Assembly: GCF_037975245.1 (NCBI RefSeq)
Contig: NC_092569.1
Coordinates: forward strand, 36,252,168-36,316,167
From: Apostichopus japonicus
Taxonomy: Eukaryota > Echinodermata > Holothuroidea > Aspidochirotida > Stichopodidae
Length of the DNA stretch: 64,000 bases
Direction of reading: 5' to 3'
Position numbers and translations under genes: made by a program. The notes under the pieces are model-generated. The model was not told the DNA's origin. It made no database searches and was given only the letters and a program-made list of their open reading frames with translations. Of this stretch, positions 11,664 through 22,710 are shown piece by piece; position 1 is the stretch's first letter; each line of letters opens with the position of its first letter.

Positions 11664-13319
11664 TGCTGTGGGTGTTTATCGATCATGTACTGCAATGATA
11701 CTTGCCAAAAGTTACACTGGGAGAGCCACAAGCGTGACTGTGTTCATTGGAAGAAAAAAGCCAAGAACCTCGCATCCAGGCTGCTATTATCCAGCACGCA
11801 GGACTATCCGTTTTATTTTAGTAATTCATTTGCGAATGACCTCTTGAACTTGGAGAGTAACGAAATGAGAGACAAAAATGATGGAGAGTCCGCTCAACAA
11901 GATTACAGCATTTTACTTCCTGCTTGCGGTGACCTACGTTAGATGATCCAGACGGTGTATTCACTCCCTTTAAACTTCACTGGTAGCCTGAAGTTTGTTT
12001 TGAATGATATTGACCCGTTCGTCATGGCCAGAAATGTCCTGCTACTCTATATGATAAGTTTATCTACCGAGGTCATCGCTCCAACGATTGCATCCATCTG
12101 GTTATCACTCCATCTCTCTGAGCAAGAGTACACCCTCCTCCGTACATCGCTCCATAGACTCATAGAGATGGACGCCGCCCGGTTCAAGGAAAGCACGAGC
12201 GATGTAGTTGATGTCAGTGCGCATTCATACAACGCAATGCGTGAAGTTTGGATAAGATGGGACAAACTGCAGTGTCAAAAAGGCAGTAAGGATTGTATCA
12301 AGTTGGAAGAAGAGAGACAAAATATGGTTCTACAAGACGAGGAATCAAAATTAAGTGTTAAGGGATACATAGGTCAAGTTCCAAGGCGTCACGCTGCATC
12401 CATTGATAAATGGTTCTCTGATGGCGTTATAATGGCAAAGGAAACCCAAAAAGACATACTACCCTATTACAACTACACATTCACCGGTCGGACAGTTGGA
12501 CAAAGTTTCTATGCAGGAACCAATATTCCTTCACATATGACATTTAATTACTGTGTCAATAATGATTGCGTTCCCTTCCAGATGTGGGACTATCTAGACA
12601 TGATCAAGAACGAAGACCATGACTCCGTCACAGAAATGTGTCATGCGTTTACCACCAAATGTGTTACCATAACAACGAACATGATCAAGCAAAGAAGGAT
12701 GAAGTTGGGAATTTATATTTCAGACTTCTTGAGACTTCAACCGCTTTTACCCCGCAATGCTCAATTCGACAGCATATTCGCCTCAAATCTGATTGACTAC
12801 CACAAAATATCTGTCGTGTTGGAGACGTCGGAACCCCTTCTGAGTAATGATAATCCACACGCCGTTCTTCTTACTGAGACAATTAATTGGTACGGTTATT
12901 TGGAGAAGGATGCAGACCTTCCTACTGATCCGAACATTAGAATCAAATTAATATTACGATATTGTAGTGATTCACTTGTGCAAAGTGTACTCGCCGAGTC
13001 AAGGGATAACACGGTTAACATAATGCGAGAATTCTACAATAACATGATATATTTTGTAACTTATCTACGGGCTAGAACAATCCATGAACCAGAGGTACCC
13101 TATTCTGGGCAGTCGAGGAGAAAACCTCCAACTTGGTTGGATTTGAGAAATTGGGGTAAACTTAGTCATCGTGACTTTCGCTCAGGTAGAAATAAGGTTG
13201 TACCACTTTGCCGAAGGGTAAACGCCCGGACTGTTTCCAGATGTCGTGGAAGTAGCCGTATCCTTGAATGGTATCGAGAAGATGGAACTCCTTTTGTAAA
13301 CTCACACACCAATTTCTAA
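11664..13319 (+). pseudogene. B2: exon 2 of a B-type MYND-DUF4470 gene, disabled
   Basis: The sequence matches B5 exon 2 from the same acceptor (TTTAACAG before 11664). It encodes the second half of MYND finger 2 and the whole DUF4470-type region, including PACGDLR and LNDIDPF. Two lesions disable it. Exon 1, with finger 1, the first CxxC of finger 2 and the start codon, is deleted. Codon 93 of the exon (11940-11942) is TAG where B5 has CAG. The frame is otherwise open, so the nonsense change may be recent. An internal ATG follows the stop directly, so a protein of about 458 residues starting at 11943 is conceivable, but it would lack both fingers and motif I. The C-terminus, ending VNSHTNF, shows the likely ancestral B end that B5 has lost. 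Confidence 0.85.
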
Positions 13320-13372
13320 CACCGAACCGCGATTTATAAGATCATCTGTACATGAAATCACATGTCTTTCAA

Positions 13373-13765
13373 CAGTGGCGGAGCGTCCATACAGTCAGTG
13401 GGCGGATGCCCCCCCCCCCTCCCTGACGAACTCAAATGGACTGCTGGCGCCCTTTTCAGCTTTAACCACTTTTTACTTATACTCGATTATTGACTTTTTT
13501 ATTGTGCTCTCATCTACCTATTGACATTTATCACATTTTGTTGGTGTAATTATCTGACAAAATGGCGATGACACCTATTTATTCTTCGTTTATCTGCAAA
13601 CTAGCATGGCCCGGAAAGGGTCATTTCCGGTGATCTAGGGAGTAACTTTGCTCAAAAAATTTCTGTGCACTCCGCGCCAACCTTAAGGCGCTCCGCTTAG
13701 ATAGTGTCGAAAGCGCCCTACAGACCATTCTCGCCCCCTGACCAATACCCCAGGCTCCGCCACTG
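13373..13765. mobile_element. short hAT-like MITE, 393 bp, inverted relative to 9781-10159
   Basis: The ends are CAGTGGCGGAG and CTCCGCCACTG. The flanking 8-bp duplications are TCTTTCAA (13365-13372) and TCTTTGAA (13766-13773), differing by one base. The equivalent site after B5 (about 52979-52986) is empty and reads TCTTTGAA, so the left copy has mutated. Confidence 0.87.
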
Positions 13766-13773
13766 TCTTTGAA

Positions 13774-14502
13774 CCCCCTAACCCAATAGTAATATCATTC
13801 AAACTCACTGTCCATTGATGACGTCGTCGGTAACTTGTATGTTACTCCCGTCTAACCGTTGTCTGTAGGGAGCCATTAGATAACCTTTCATGGTAAATAT
13901 TGAATCCGTAGCAGTATGTTGATCGTGTATCATGACCCGGCAGCTTATATCAAAATTTTCCTTCTTCTTTTGATTGATTATCACATAATTACAACCGATG
14001 TGTCCTTGCGGTTCCAACCTTTGTCCCGGAATCTTCATCGCAGATGTGAAGTTTTACCGTCGCCTTTAAACTTACAAGGCATTACCACAACAGGCCATGA
14101 CGGGGCGGTCCGGGTTTGATTGTTTCGCCAATTAGTGGCTAATGCAGTGAGTACCATGGAAGCATTACCACGACTATACAACCCACTGACAGGACTATAT
14201 AATTTGTCATCAAAGGAAATATTTTTCATTCATTTATGGAGAGGACAATACCCATCTACTTACCCAGCGCTTGAATATGTTATTGAGCAGCGTGCAGCCT
14301 TCGATATCATAATATAACTAATATCAACGGTAGTTCCTCTGTTTCTATGATAGACAGAACTTTCCGCACATGTAGAGAATACTTAACGGAACATTCAACA
14401 ATAACTATGTGTTAATGGTTCATTTTCTTTCTTCATTTTTTGAGCGTTCGCTGTAACTTCTGCTCCCGTTCCATAGTAGTTCTGCTTCCGTTCCTTGTAC
14501 AT
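13774..14502. other. non-coding B-segment downstream flank
   Basis: This closely matches about 53030-53740 after B5. No reading frame keeps its length in both copies and no function is apparent. Confidence 0.55.
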
Positions 14503-15295
14503 TCTATTTCCGTTACCTATAATGTTCGCTTTTATTCCATTCCTCTACATGTTATGTATCCGTACCCTATACGTTCTATTTCCGTTACCTATCATGTCCG
14601 CTTCCATTCCATTCCTCTCCATGTTATGTATCCGTACCCTATACGTTTTATTTCCGTTACCTATCATGTCCGCTTACATTCCATTCCTCTACATGTTATG
14701 CATCCGTACCCTATACGTTTTATTTCCGTTACCTATCATGTCCGCTTCCATTCCATTCCTCGTATCCGTACCCTATAAGTTTTATTTCCGTTACCTATAA
14801 GGTCCGCTCCCATTCCCCTGTTATGTATCCGTATACGGTATACCATATACGTTCTATTTTCGTTACCTATCATGTCCGCTTCCATTCCATTCGTCTACAT
14901 GTTATGTATCCGTACCCTATACGTTCTATTTCCGTTACCTATCATGTCCGCTTCCATTCCATTCCTCTACAAGTTATGTATCCGTACCCTATACGTTTTA
15001 TTTCCGTTACCTATCATGTCCGCTTCCATTCCTCGTATCCGTACCCTATACGTTTTATTTCCGTTACCTATGAGGTCCGCTCCCATTCCCCTGTTATGTA
15101 TCCGTATACGGTATACCATATACGTTCTATTTTCGTTACCTATAAGGTCCGGTTCCGTTCCCACAGCGTTCCTTTTCTGTTCCCCATTATATTATCTCCG
15201 TTTCATACGTTCATTCCAGTTCTCTACATGTTATGTATCCGTTCTCGATACGTTATTTGTTTTCCATTCTGTTGTATATATATTTCTGTTAGGCC
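14503..15295. repeat. 72-bp satellite array, roughly nine degenerate units
   Basis: The unit contains CGTTACCTATCATGTCCGC and GTTATGTATCCGTACCCTA. The first two phases start 72 bases apart (14511 and 14583). Several later units are shortened or fused to a CGGTATACCATATACG segment. The B5 block at 53750-53960 has only one to two units. The long frames read here come from the repeat lacking stops and are not genes. Confidence 0.85.
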
Positions 15296-17280
15296 TTTCG
15301 CACATTTATTTTTAGATTGAGCTTCACCAATCTGTTTCTGGTTTCTGATTTACTGTTGTTTGACTTTTTTCAGAGCTACACGGGCCGCCGACTAAAACCA
15401 TCAAAATTCTACACTGAACGAATAAAACTGGCTTGTTAATCTCCAATACATAAGGAAACTCGTCAGTAATAAAGAAAAATCATTATACCGTCAGATAAAT
15501 TTAAATAATGTACTCAAATGCATCGCACAAATGGACCCAATTGTACTGTGTTAAGATTGTGTTAAGATTTTGGCATTACAAGGTGTGAATGCAGTCAACA
15601 TGTATTGCATTTTTTCCCAGAACATACCATTGTATTGTATTATTTCAACATCATTTCTCCTTTTCCCCCTTTGAAATGCACAGCTTTATTATGATATTTG
15701 AGACCATCAGCACTGTGTAGTCTACCACTTTATTGATTAGTGTCAGATGTTTACAAGGTCATTTCTCAAAAATTGAAAAGTAATGTTACAGGTTGTATCT
15801 ACAGCCATGCACCTATAATATATAGCTCTTATCATGCAATTAGCCTGCTCACTCTGTGCAGGATTTCAATGTCTCTTTTGTATCTGTTTTGTATGTGCAG
15901 TTTAAATGCTAAGATAAGAGGGCAGAGGGGAACGGTGGTTGTAGGAAGCGGACACACAATATGTAAGCAATAAACGGAGAGTAACCCTCAGTTCGACTCA
16001 GGGGCGTCAAACATGTGGGTGAGGGGCAGGGGATACGCCCCAATTTCTGAAGGGCGGGGACACAATATCAAATGTCCCCATCCCCACCCAGGTTTAGTGA
16101 CTGACTCGTATAGGCGCTTGGCATATCATTCAGGCTCATAGTGACTTGTGCATCTCATAACGAGAGCTCAAACAAATAGAGCTACATAAGATTAGTAGTT
16201 ATTAATGTTTTATTCTGATCTGCTCGACCACCAGATGAAAAGTTGAACTTTGTAACCGGTTTGAAATATGAATAATGGCATTCAATTATAGCATAAATTT
16301 AATGAGAAACCAGTAATTTATGCCCACCACCGACCCACTCACCCACTTTCAATTGGCATTGACAGCACTGGTTTGACTTAACTTAGTTTTCGTATAGATT
16401 CTTCTCGTGTATCCCGTACGCGAGACAGTATAGAATAGAAATTCTACCTGGATTGAAGCTCATATTTTAAAAGGTCTACTACAGATCTTCTTTTTTTTTA
16501 AATTTCTTTCTTTCGAATTAGATGCATTATATCTTTATGTTTTATTCTTCTCTCAAAATGTATCTTTGTTCTTGAATTAAACATCTGAAAACTTCACAGC
16601 TGAAGCCCCCACCAGGGCTAAGAATCCATTCCGGAGAAACTTAACTGCTGTGCCTGACATGTAGTTTCGTGCTTTCTAACCTGAGGCTATGAGAGAACAA
16701 GAAATCTCCGAAACGTTGCTTCGCCCCTGGACCCACTGTGAGGCTCTGAGATACCACAGAACCAAATGTCTCTTTCTGACATGTATTGATTTGCTTCAAA
16801 ATCACTAGCAGAGGCCAAAAATATATACCTGAAAGTGCTGCAGCCCTATACTCCCAGCCAATAACAGTGTACACAATGGGTCTCTACATGCTGTAATTAT
16901 AAAGCAAATGATCACTTTATAAGTTTCAAGTTTTTAAAACGCAGCTGGGCCAGTCAATTCAGTCGGTCCCAATAAAGCTAATTGGCCTACAGTACACACC
17001 CTCGAGAGACGATCCACTAAAGTTGACGTACTAAAGAAAACGATCAAATTCAGTCACGATATACAGACTATTCGAAGAAAATTGGAATTCAAAAGAAATC
17101 ATTGTCGTCAGCAAAGAATGCCCGAGAGTGCCAGCCATATCCGGGCATCTAGAAGTGCCAAATATAACAAATATGGACTCTTGTTCCGTACCCCATGTCC
17201 ATTGATGCACTGCTGCTTGCTGCGCCACTCCCGCAGGCTTACACACCCGATAAACCCGGCTCAATTTCGTCCGCTAATCG
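15296..17280. other. B-segment downstream flank
   Basis: This non-coding block corresponds to about 53990-56160 after B5. Both copies hold a transposon-like remnant starting CAGGGGCGTCAAACATG (about 15999 and 54740), so it predates the duplication. No supported gene is present. Confidence 0.55.
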
Positions 17281-19300
17281 TTGGGTTATTTGATTTTCAA
17301 ACCTGGCTATTGAAACACCGAAGTGTGCGAACGTACATGGTAGTAAGTGAGCATGATTGATTCATGTAGAGGAATACTTGTTACATATCGGTCAAATCGG
17401 TTTTCATTCTCTGTTTTTTTTTATTACTTTTTTAATAATAATATCTTATTTATTGTTTTCTTTGTAAATGCCTTGAATATGTAATCAGTTCAAACCCCTT
17501 TCAAAGATATCACCATTTTGAATCCAAGCCACCTTACATAAACACAAATATTTCCTGTTATACTTAGATCCTGACCTGTCAATTCTGTCGCATGTCGCAA
17601 TACCAGACGGAAATCCCCGTAGACATAATTAACTTCGTGAGCATGCACAGGATTACAGAAATTACAGGCATTGCATACCAAAGAGACGGGACAGCTTACT
17701 TCACACCTAGCCTTGCATCGAACAATTGCGAGTATACTGCTCTGTGTTTAATATTTTGAGTCTGGAATAGTTTCAGGTAAGTAGAATTATTTGTTTCTAT
17801 TCAAGCTCCTTAAGATTCGATGCTTATCTGTTGGTTTTACGCACAAAAAATCTCCACTTCACGACGATAGTAAATATATCAGCAGGCGAAAGTTGGATTT
17901 GAAATTGAACTATGCATGTGTCATATCGGTTTTCATTATCTGTTTTTTTTCTTCATTACTTTTTAACAATTATATCTTATTTATTGTTTTCTTTGTTTGC
18001 CATACTATGCATGCGGGTCGTCCGGAGGGTGCCTTGCCAAGTATTGCACATAATCAGTTCAAACCCTTTCCAAAGATAGCACAGTTTTGAATCCAAGCCA
18101 CCTTACATAAACACAAATTTTTCCATAAGACCCCTTCCCCCAGGACGGCTTCCCCGAACGGGGTGACAAAGGAAGGATCCGCTGCGGGTACCAACTATTC
18201 TAAGAAGGCTATGCGCCACTGCTATATTCAGACCCTAACCAGTCAATTCTGTCGCATGTTGCAATACCAGACGGAAATCCCCGCACATATATTTAACTTC
18301 GTGAGCATGCCACAGGATTACAGAAATTATGCATTGCATACCAGAGAGACGGGACAGCTTACTTCACACCTAGCCTTGCATCGAACAAATTGCGAGTAGA
18401 CTGCTCTGTGTTTAATATTTTGAGTCTGGAATAGTTTCAGGTGAATAAAATTATTTGTTCCTATTCAAGCTCCTTAAGATCCGATGCTTATATGTTGGTT
18501 TTACGCACAAAAAACCTCCACTTCACGACGATAGCAAATATATCAGCAGGCGAATTAAGGTAGGATTTGAAATTGAACCATGCATGTGTCATCAAAGACG
18601 TGAGTTCCATAGTCCATATGTTTATTTTCGTGATGTGCTGTTTCAACAATACTATGCCTTTTTGTGTATGAACAACGAATTTTCAGGTTCATATACTTTG
18701 ATAGCTCACGCGTAGCGTTAACTGTTGGTGATTTGAAGGACTTCACAACGTGCGTCGGATGCCCCCTCCCCTTTGGAATTTTTTGCATATCCAGGTGGCC
18801 TCAGATGCAATTTGGTGCAAAATAGCACACTTCAACACCCACTCCATTTTATAAATATTTTGGATTTTCACCTGGACTTAGATGCAATTTGGTGCTCCAA
18901 ATGAGATTCATACGCCCTTGAATGTACAGCATAGTTTAACTCGCTCACATAGATATTTGATATAAGCGTATATCCATCACTCAGTTCCAGGCTGTTCAGA
19001 TCCAAAATTTCATAAAGGGTGTTATAACTATGTGGCCGCTGAACCTGATTCCACGAGTAAGGGAAGGAGGGTTGGGAGAATATTCACAACAGAAACATAA
19101 ACGTCAAATGGTGCATACTGAGTTAAACATAGACCTGGCAACTGAAGCACAAGTTCATTGGATTCAAATATACAGTATTTTTTTACCCCGGCTTTAAATG
19201 TTAATTACTTTACTCCCCCTGTACCAGCCTCCCAGTATCAGCTTATGCTTTCTATCCTTTGGGCTTTTGGCTAGCTATGGGTCTGTATCACAAACCTAAG
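17281..19300. other. upstream flank of A3, with internal duplication of the leader block
   Basis: The block is related to 1-1464. The candidate leader segment occurs twice, at about 17577-17895 and 18240-18555, offset by roughly 660 bases. Only the first copy keeps GTAAGT at the donor; the second reads GTGAAT. No credible coding sequence is present. Confidence 0.6.
18757..18915. mobile_element. fragment of a hAT-like repeat
   Basis: This segment replaces the sequence found at the same place upstream of A1. It contains two copies of the word AGATGCAATTTGGTG, which also occurs inside the hAT-like element at 41760-42783. It looks like a truncated copy of that family; no target duplication was found. 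Confidence 0.45.
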
Positions 19301-20396
19301 TAAGTAAATAAGTCAATATTATTGAATCCCAGATGGAAATTACTTATCTGCGGTGAGCAATACAATGAATGATACAAAATACAAAGAACATTGATACAAT
19401 GAATGATACAAAATACAAAAAAACATTGATAATATACAACAGTTAAATGCAGTCTAAACAAAATATACACTAACTAGCTTCGACAGCGCAACTAAGCGTT
19501 ACTAACGGCCACCCCCCCCCTACCCCGTGAAGTTCTTGTTGTGAATACTAATGGCAGTGCCTATAAACGAAGAACGATGTCTTTTTTTGTGACGTCAGCG
19601 ACCTCAAACTACCGATACGAGCAATGATACGGTTGGTTAGAGGATTGTGCAATGGGTGACTGTGATCTTTCTACACGGACAGCAGCTAGCTTGTCTCGCA
19701 CACAATTCTCGTAGACCGAGGCCACTGACGAAAGACTTTTCCTAATAATTTTACAAGCACGTTAAATAACAACATCCAGAACCCTTATGCTGGTACCTTG
19801 CGCATTACCTCCCCAGCAAGTAATAAAATAGTTCTAAACACTACAGGTAAAGGAGTTATAGAAGATGGCGAGAATATCTGGATTTATATTAAAAGTATTC
19901 CGCTTACGTAAGCAGTATAATCTTGGTTTTAGCCGTTTTTCAACATAATCTATGTGTTCACCCCAATTAATTTATCATCAATTATCACCCCTAATATTTG
20001 TAACTACTAACCCTTTCAACAATACTACCTTTAATTATCACATCGTTTGCTAATACCTTATGTCTAGTTCTAAAATCAATAACCATTTCTTTGGTTTAAG
20101 TTACATTTAATTCGAAATAGTTTCCATCACAATAGTCTACGAATCTGATAATCTGTTCAGGGTACATGTTATGGTTGCCATCAGAAACCGAACCAATAAG
20201 GACAGTGTCATCAGCAAATTTCACTAAGGTACAGTTAGGGTTTGTTGAGCGAATTTCAGATGTGTAGACAGTAAGCAGAAATGGTGTTAGAACTGTCACG
20301 TGTGGGGCACCAGTACTGCAATGAGTAATATCGGAATGAACGATATCTCCTAGTTGAACATACTGCGAGCGGTTGTTGAAATAGTTTAAGTATATA
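19301..20396 (-). mobile_element. CR1-like retrotransposon fragment upstream of A3
   Basis: This is the same truncated insertion as at 1469-2554, at the same site and orientation. The TAAG tail is at the left end and the right junction, GTTTAAG, lies before the TATA-like stretch. The palm motif FADDT is at about 20219-20207 on the minus strand. Frames are more eroded than in the A1 copy. It was duplicated with the gene and not inserted separately. Confidence 0.8.
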
Positions 20397-20400
20397 TATA

Positions 20401-20414
20401 TATACGTTTGTATG
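20401..20414 (+). promoter_or_regulatory. expanded TATA-like stretch of A3
   Basis: A run of alternating TA lies 64-77 bases before the start codon. It corresponds to TATATATA in A1, A4 and A6. The lengthening looks like microsatellite slippage. Confidence 0.35.
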
Positions 20415-20477
20415 CAACCCTTGTTACCTGATTGATTCTTCTTAAATATTGTTTATCATAATAGATTTTCCCAAACA

Positions 20478-22710
20478 ATGGACGTGAAGGAAGGATTTTG
20501 CTGGCGGTGTAACTTAAAGTTACGACAAGGAATGGTTATATGCGATTCGTGTAAAATTGCTCAATACTGCAGTCAAAAGTGCAAAGAAGCTGACCAGCTA
20601 CGTCACAAAAGTGTAGAATGTCCTACATGGTCAACCAAAACGTGCGGAAATTGTCGGAAAATTGGAGCTAAATATCAAGTAAGCTATACACAGGTTGTAT
20701 TTATACATGGAGCAAGGTCACGGGAGGGTCGAGGGGGTTTTGCGGGTATGTTACTGAAAGTTTACTCACATATAAATATGTAGAAATGTGTATGGTTATT
20801 TATTTAACAAGTACATCGTCTTCACATGAATATGTGGGTCATCGCTTTAAATTAATTTTAGAACTTCACTTGAGTAACAAAATCAGCAGATTTATATAGC
20901 GAAACGTTTTGAATCGGCCTTAGTTCGGTTGGGAGTTAGGAGTCTGTTATGATTTCTTACTTCCTTTGTTGCTGTGAGACTGATGTAAAGGACTAGGAGA
21001 AGTATTGCACCATACGATTATGAATCTTGTTAGCTACAGTTTTTTTTAAAATAATTTCTTCTCTAGTGTGCTGGCTGCTTGACAACGAATTACTGTAATG
21101 GTGATTGCCAGAAGCGACACTGGAAACGGCACAAACCTGTTTGTCAAATTTGGAAAAAAAGAGTAAAGCAAACAGCATTGCAACCGCCGAAATACTTTGA
21201 AGATTTTCCTTATTATTTCAGTAATTCTTTCGCTAACGACCTCCTAAATCTAGAAAGTAACAAAGGGAAGGGCAGTTCGTCAGCTGCTGACCTTAACAAA
21301 AGTGAAAAGTTTGCTTCCGACTTTAGCATTTTACTTCCTGCTTGCGGTGACCTACGTCAGATGATCAAGACGGCGTATTCACTCCCTGTAAACTTCACTG
21401 GTAGCCTGAAGTTTGTTTTGAATGATATTGACCCGTTCGCCATGGCCAGAAATGTCCTTCTTCTCTACATGTTTAGTTCATCACTAGACTACACCGCTCC
21501 GATTATTTCGTCTATTTGGCTGTCTCTCCTTCTCTCTGAGGAAGAGTATTCCCTCCTCCAAGACTCCCTCAAAAGTCTCATCGAGATGGACTCCATGCAA
21601 CTGAAACAGAGAACGAACGGTGTGCTTGAAGTAAGTGAGAGGTCCTACAACACTTTGCGTGGAGTATGGCTTGGCTGGAAGAACCTCGAGGCAGGGATAT
21701 GGACAAAAGTTGGTTTCAGTATTAGACAGCAGAGGAATCTTATCTATTACCGCGACCCTATAGCATTTGAGAGAACCGATGGATACATCGATCAAGTTCC
21801 GAAGCGACACGCACCGTCGATTCGCAAATGGATCGAAGACGGTATAATAGCTTCCGGAGATAAACGACTAGGGACGACATTGCAGTATTGCAACCCGACC
21901 TTCACTGGTCGTCTACCGAGCAAGACTTTCCGACCAGGGGAGTCCATTCCTCATGATTTTGTATTTACATACTGCGTCAGAGTTGATTGTTTTCCGTTTC
22001 AGATGTGGGATTATCTTGATATGATTCAACACATCGACTGTGACTCGGTCACCGAAATGTGTCATGCCTTCACCACTGATTGCGTCATCAAAGTGACGAA
22101 AATGATGAATGAGAAACGACTGATCATAAAGACCTTCGTTGAAGATTTTCTTAACATTGAATCACTTCTGACCGACAGTCCGAAATTTGATCGTATTTTT
22201 ACATCCAATCTGATAGATTACCACCAAGTGGGAACAGTGCTGGGGACCCTTGAGCCCCTCCTTAACAAGGAGAACCCTTATGCTGTCATCTTGACGGAAA
22301 CCTTGAATTGGCTTTTGGAGATGGATGGTGCGGATCTACCAACTGATGTGAAAGTCCAATCGAGTTTGTTCCTTCGTGCAGCATTGGATGTAGATCCAAA
22401 GATGAAACGGTTCTTTTCTATGGAGAACAGGAATTGTAACTTCTATCGTGAATATTATAATAATATGGATTACTTCATATCTTATCTCAGAGGTAGAAAG
22501 CTCAGTGATTCAGGCAATTTTCGATACGAAGGAACTAAACCAAAATTACCAACATGGTCAGATGTGAAAAAGTGGGGAGGGTTACACCTCCGCGACTTTC
22601 GCGCCGGTAGGCATAAGGTTGTTCCATTTTCTCGAAGGGTGAACGCTCGCGCTGTAAACATGAAGCGTGGTAGTGCTCGTACCCTCGAATGGTATCGGAA
22701 GGAGGTTTAA
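20478..22710 (+). CDS. A3: double-MYND zinc finger, DUF4470-type protein
   Basis: Exon 1 is 20478-20678 and exon 2 is 21067-22710. The intron is GTAAGC...CTCTAG in phase 0, giving 614 residues as in A1. All zinc ligands of both fingers are present; the exon 2 start reads CAGC where A1 has CADC, which keeps the ligands. PACGDLR and LNDIDPF are intact. The copy differs from A1 and A4 mainly in two segments, about residues 273-308 and 480-528, while the intervening sequence is close to A1. It shares the upstream CR1-like insertion with A1. No B gene follows it before A4. The frame is open, so it is likely functional; no expression evidence can be drawn from sequence. Confidence 0.87.

Noticed and set aside
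14440-15320. Several long overlapping frames read as MYPYPIRSISVTYHVRFHS-type repeats
   Set aside because: They are translations of the 72-bp satellite in more than one frame; the repeat lacks stops and the B5 block has lost them.
17791-18090. Open frames in the A3 leader region
   Set aside because: They are not maintained in the A1, A4 or A6 upstream blocks, and the sequence carries donor-like signals rather than coding signals.
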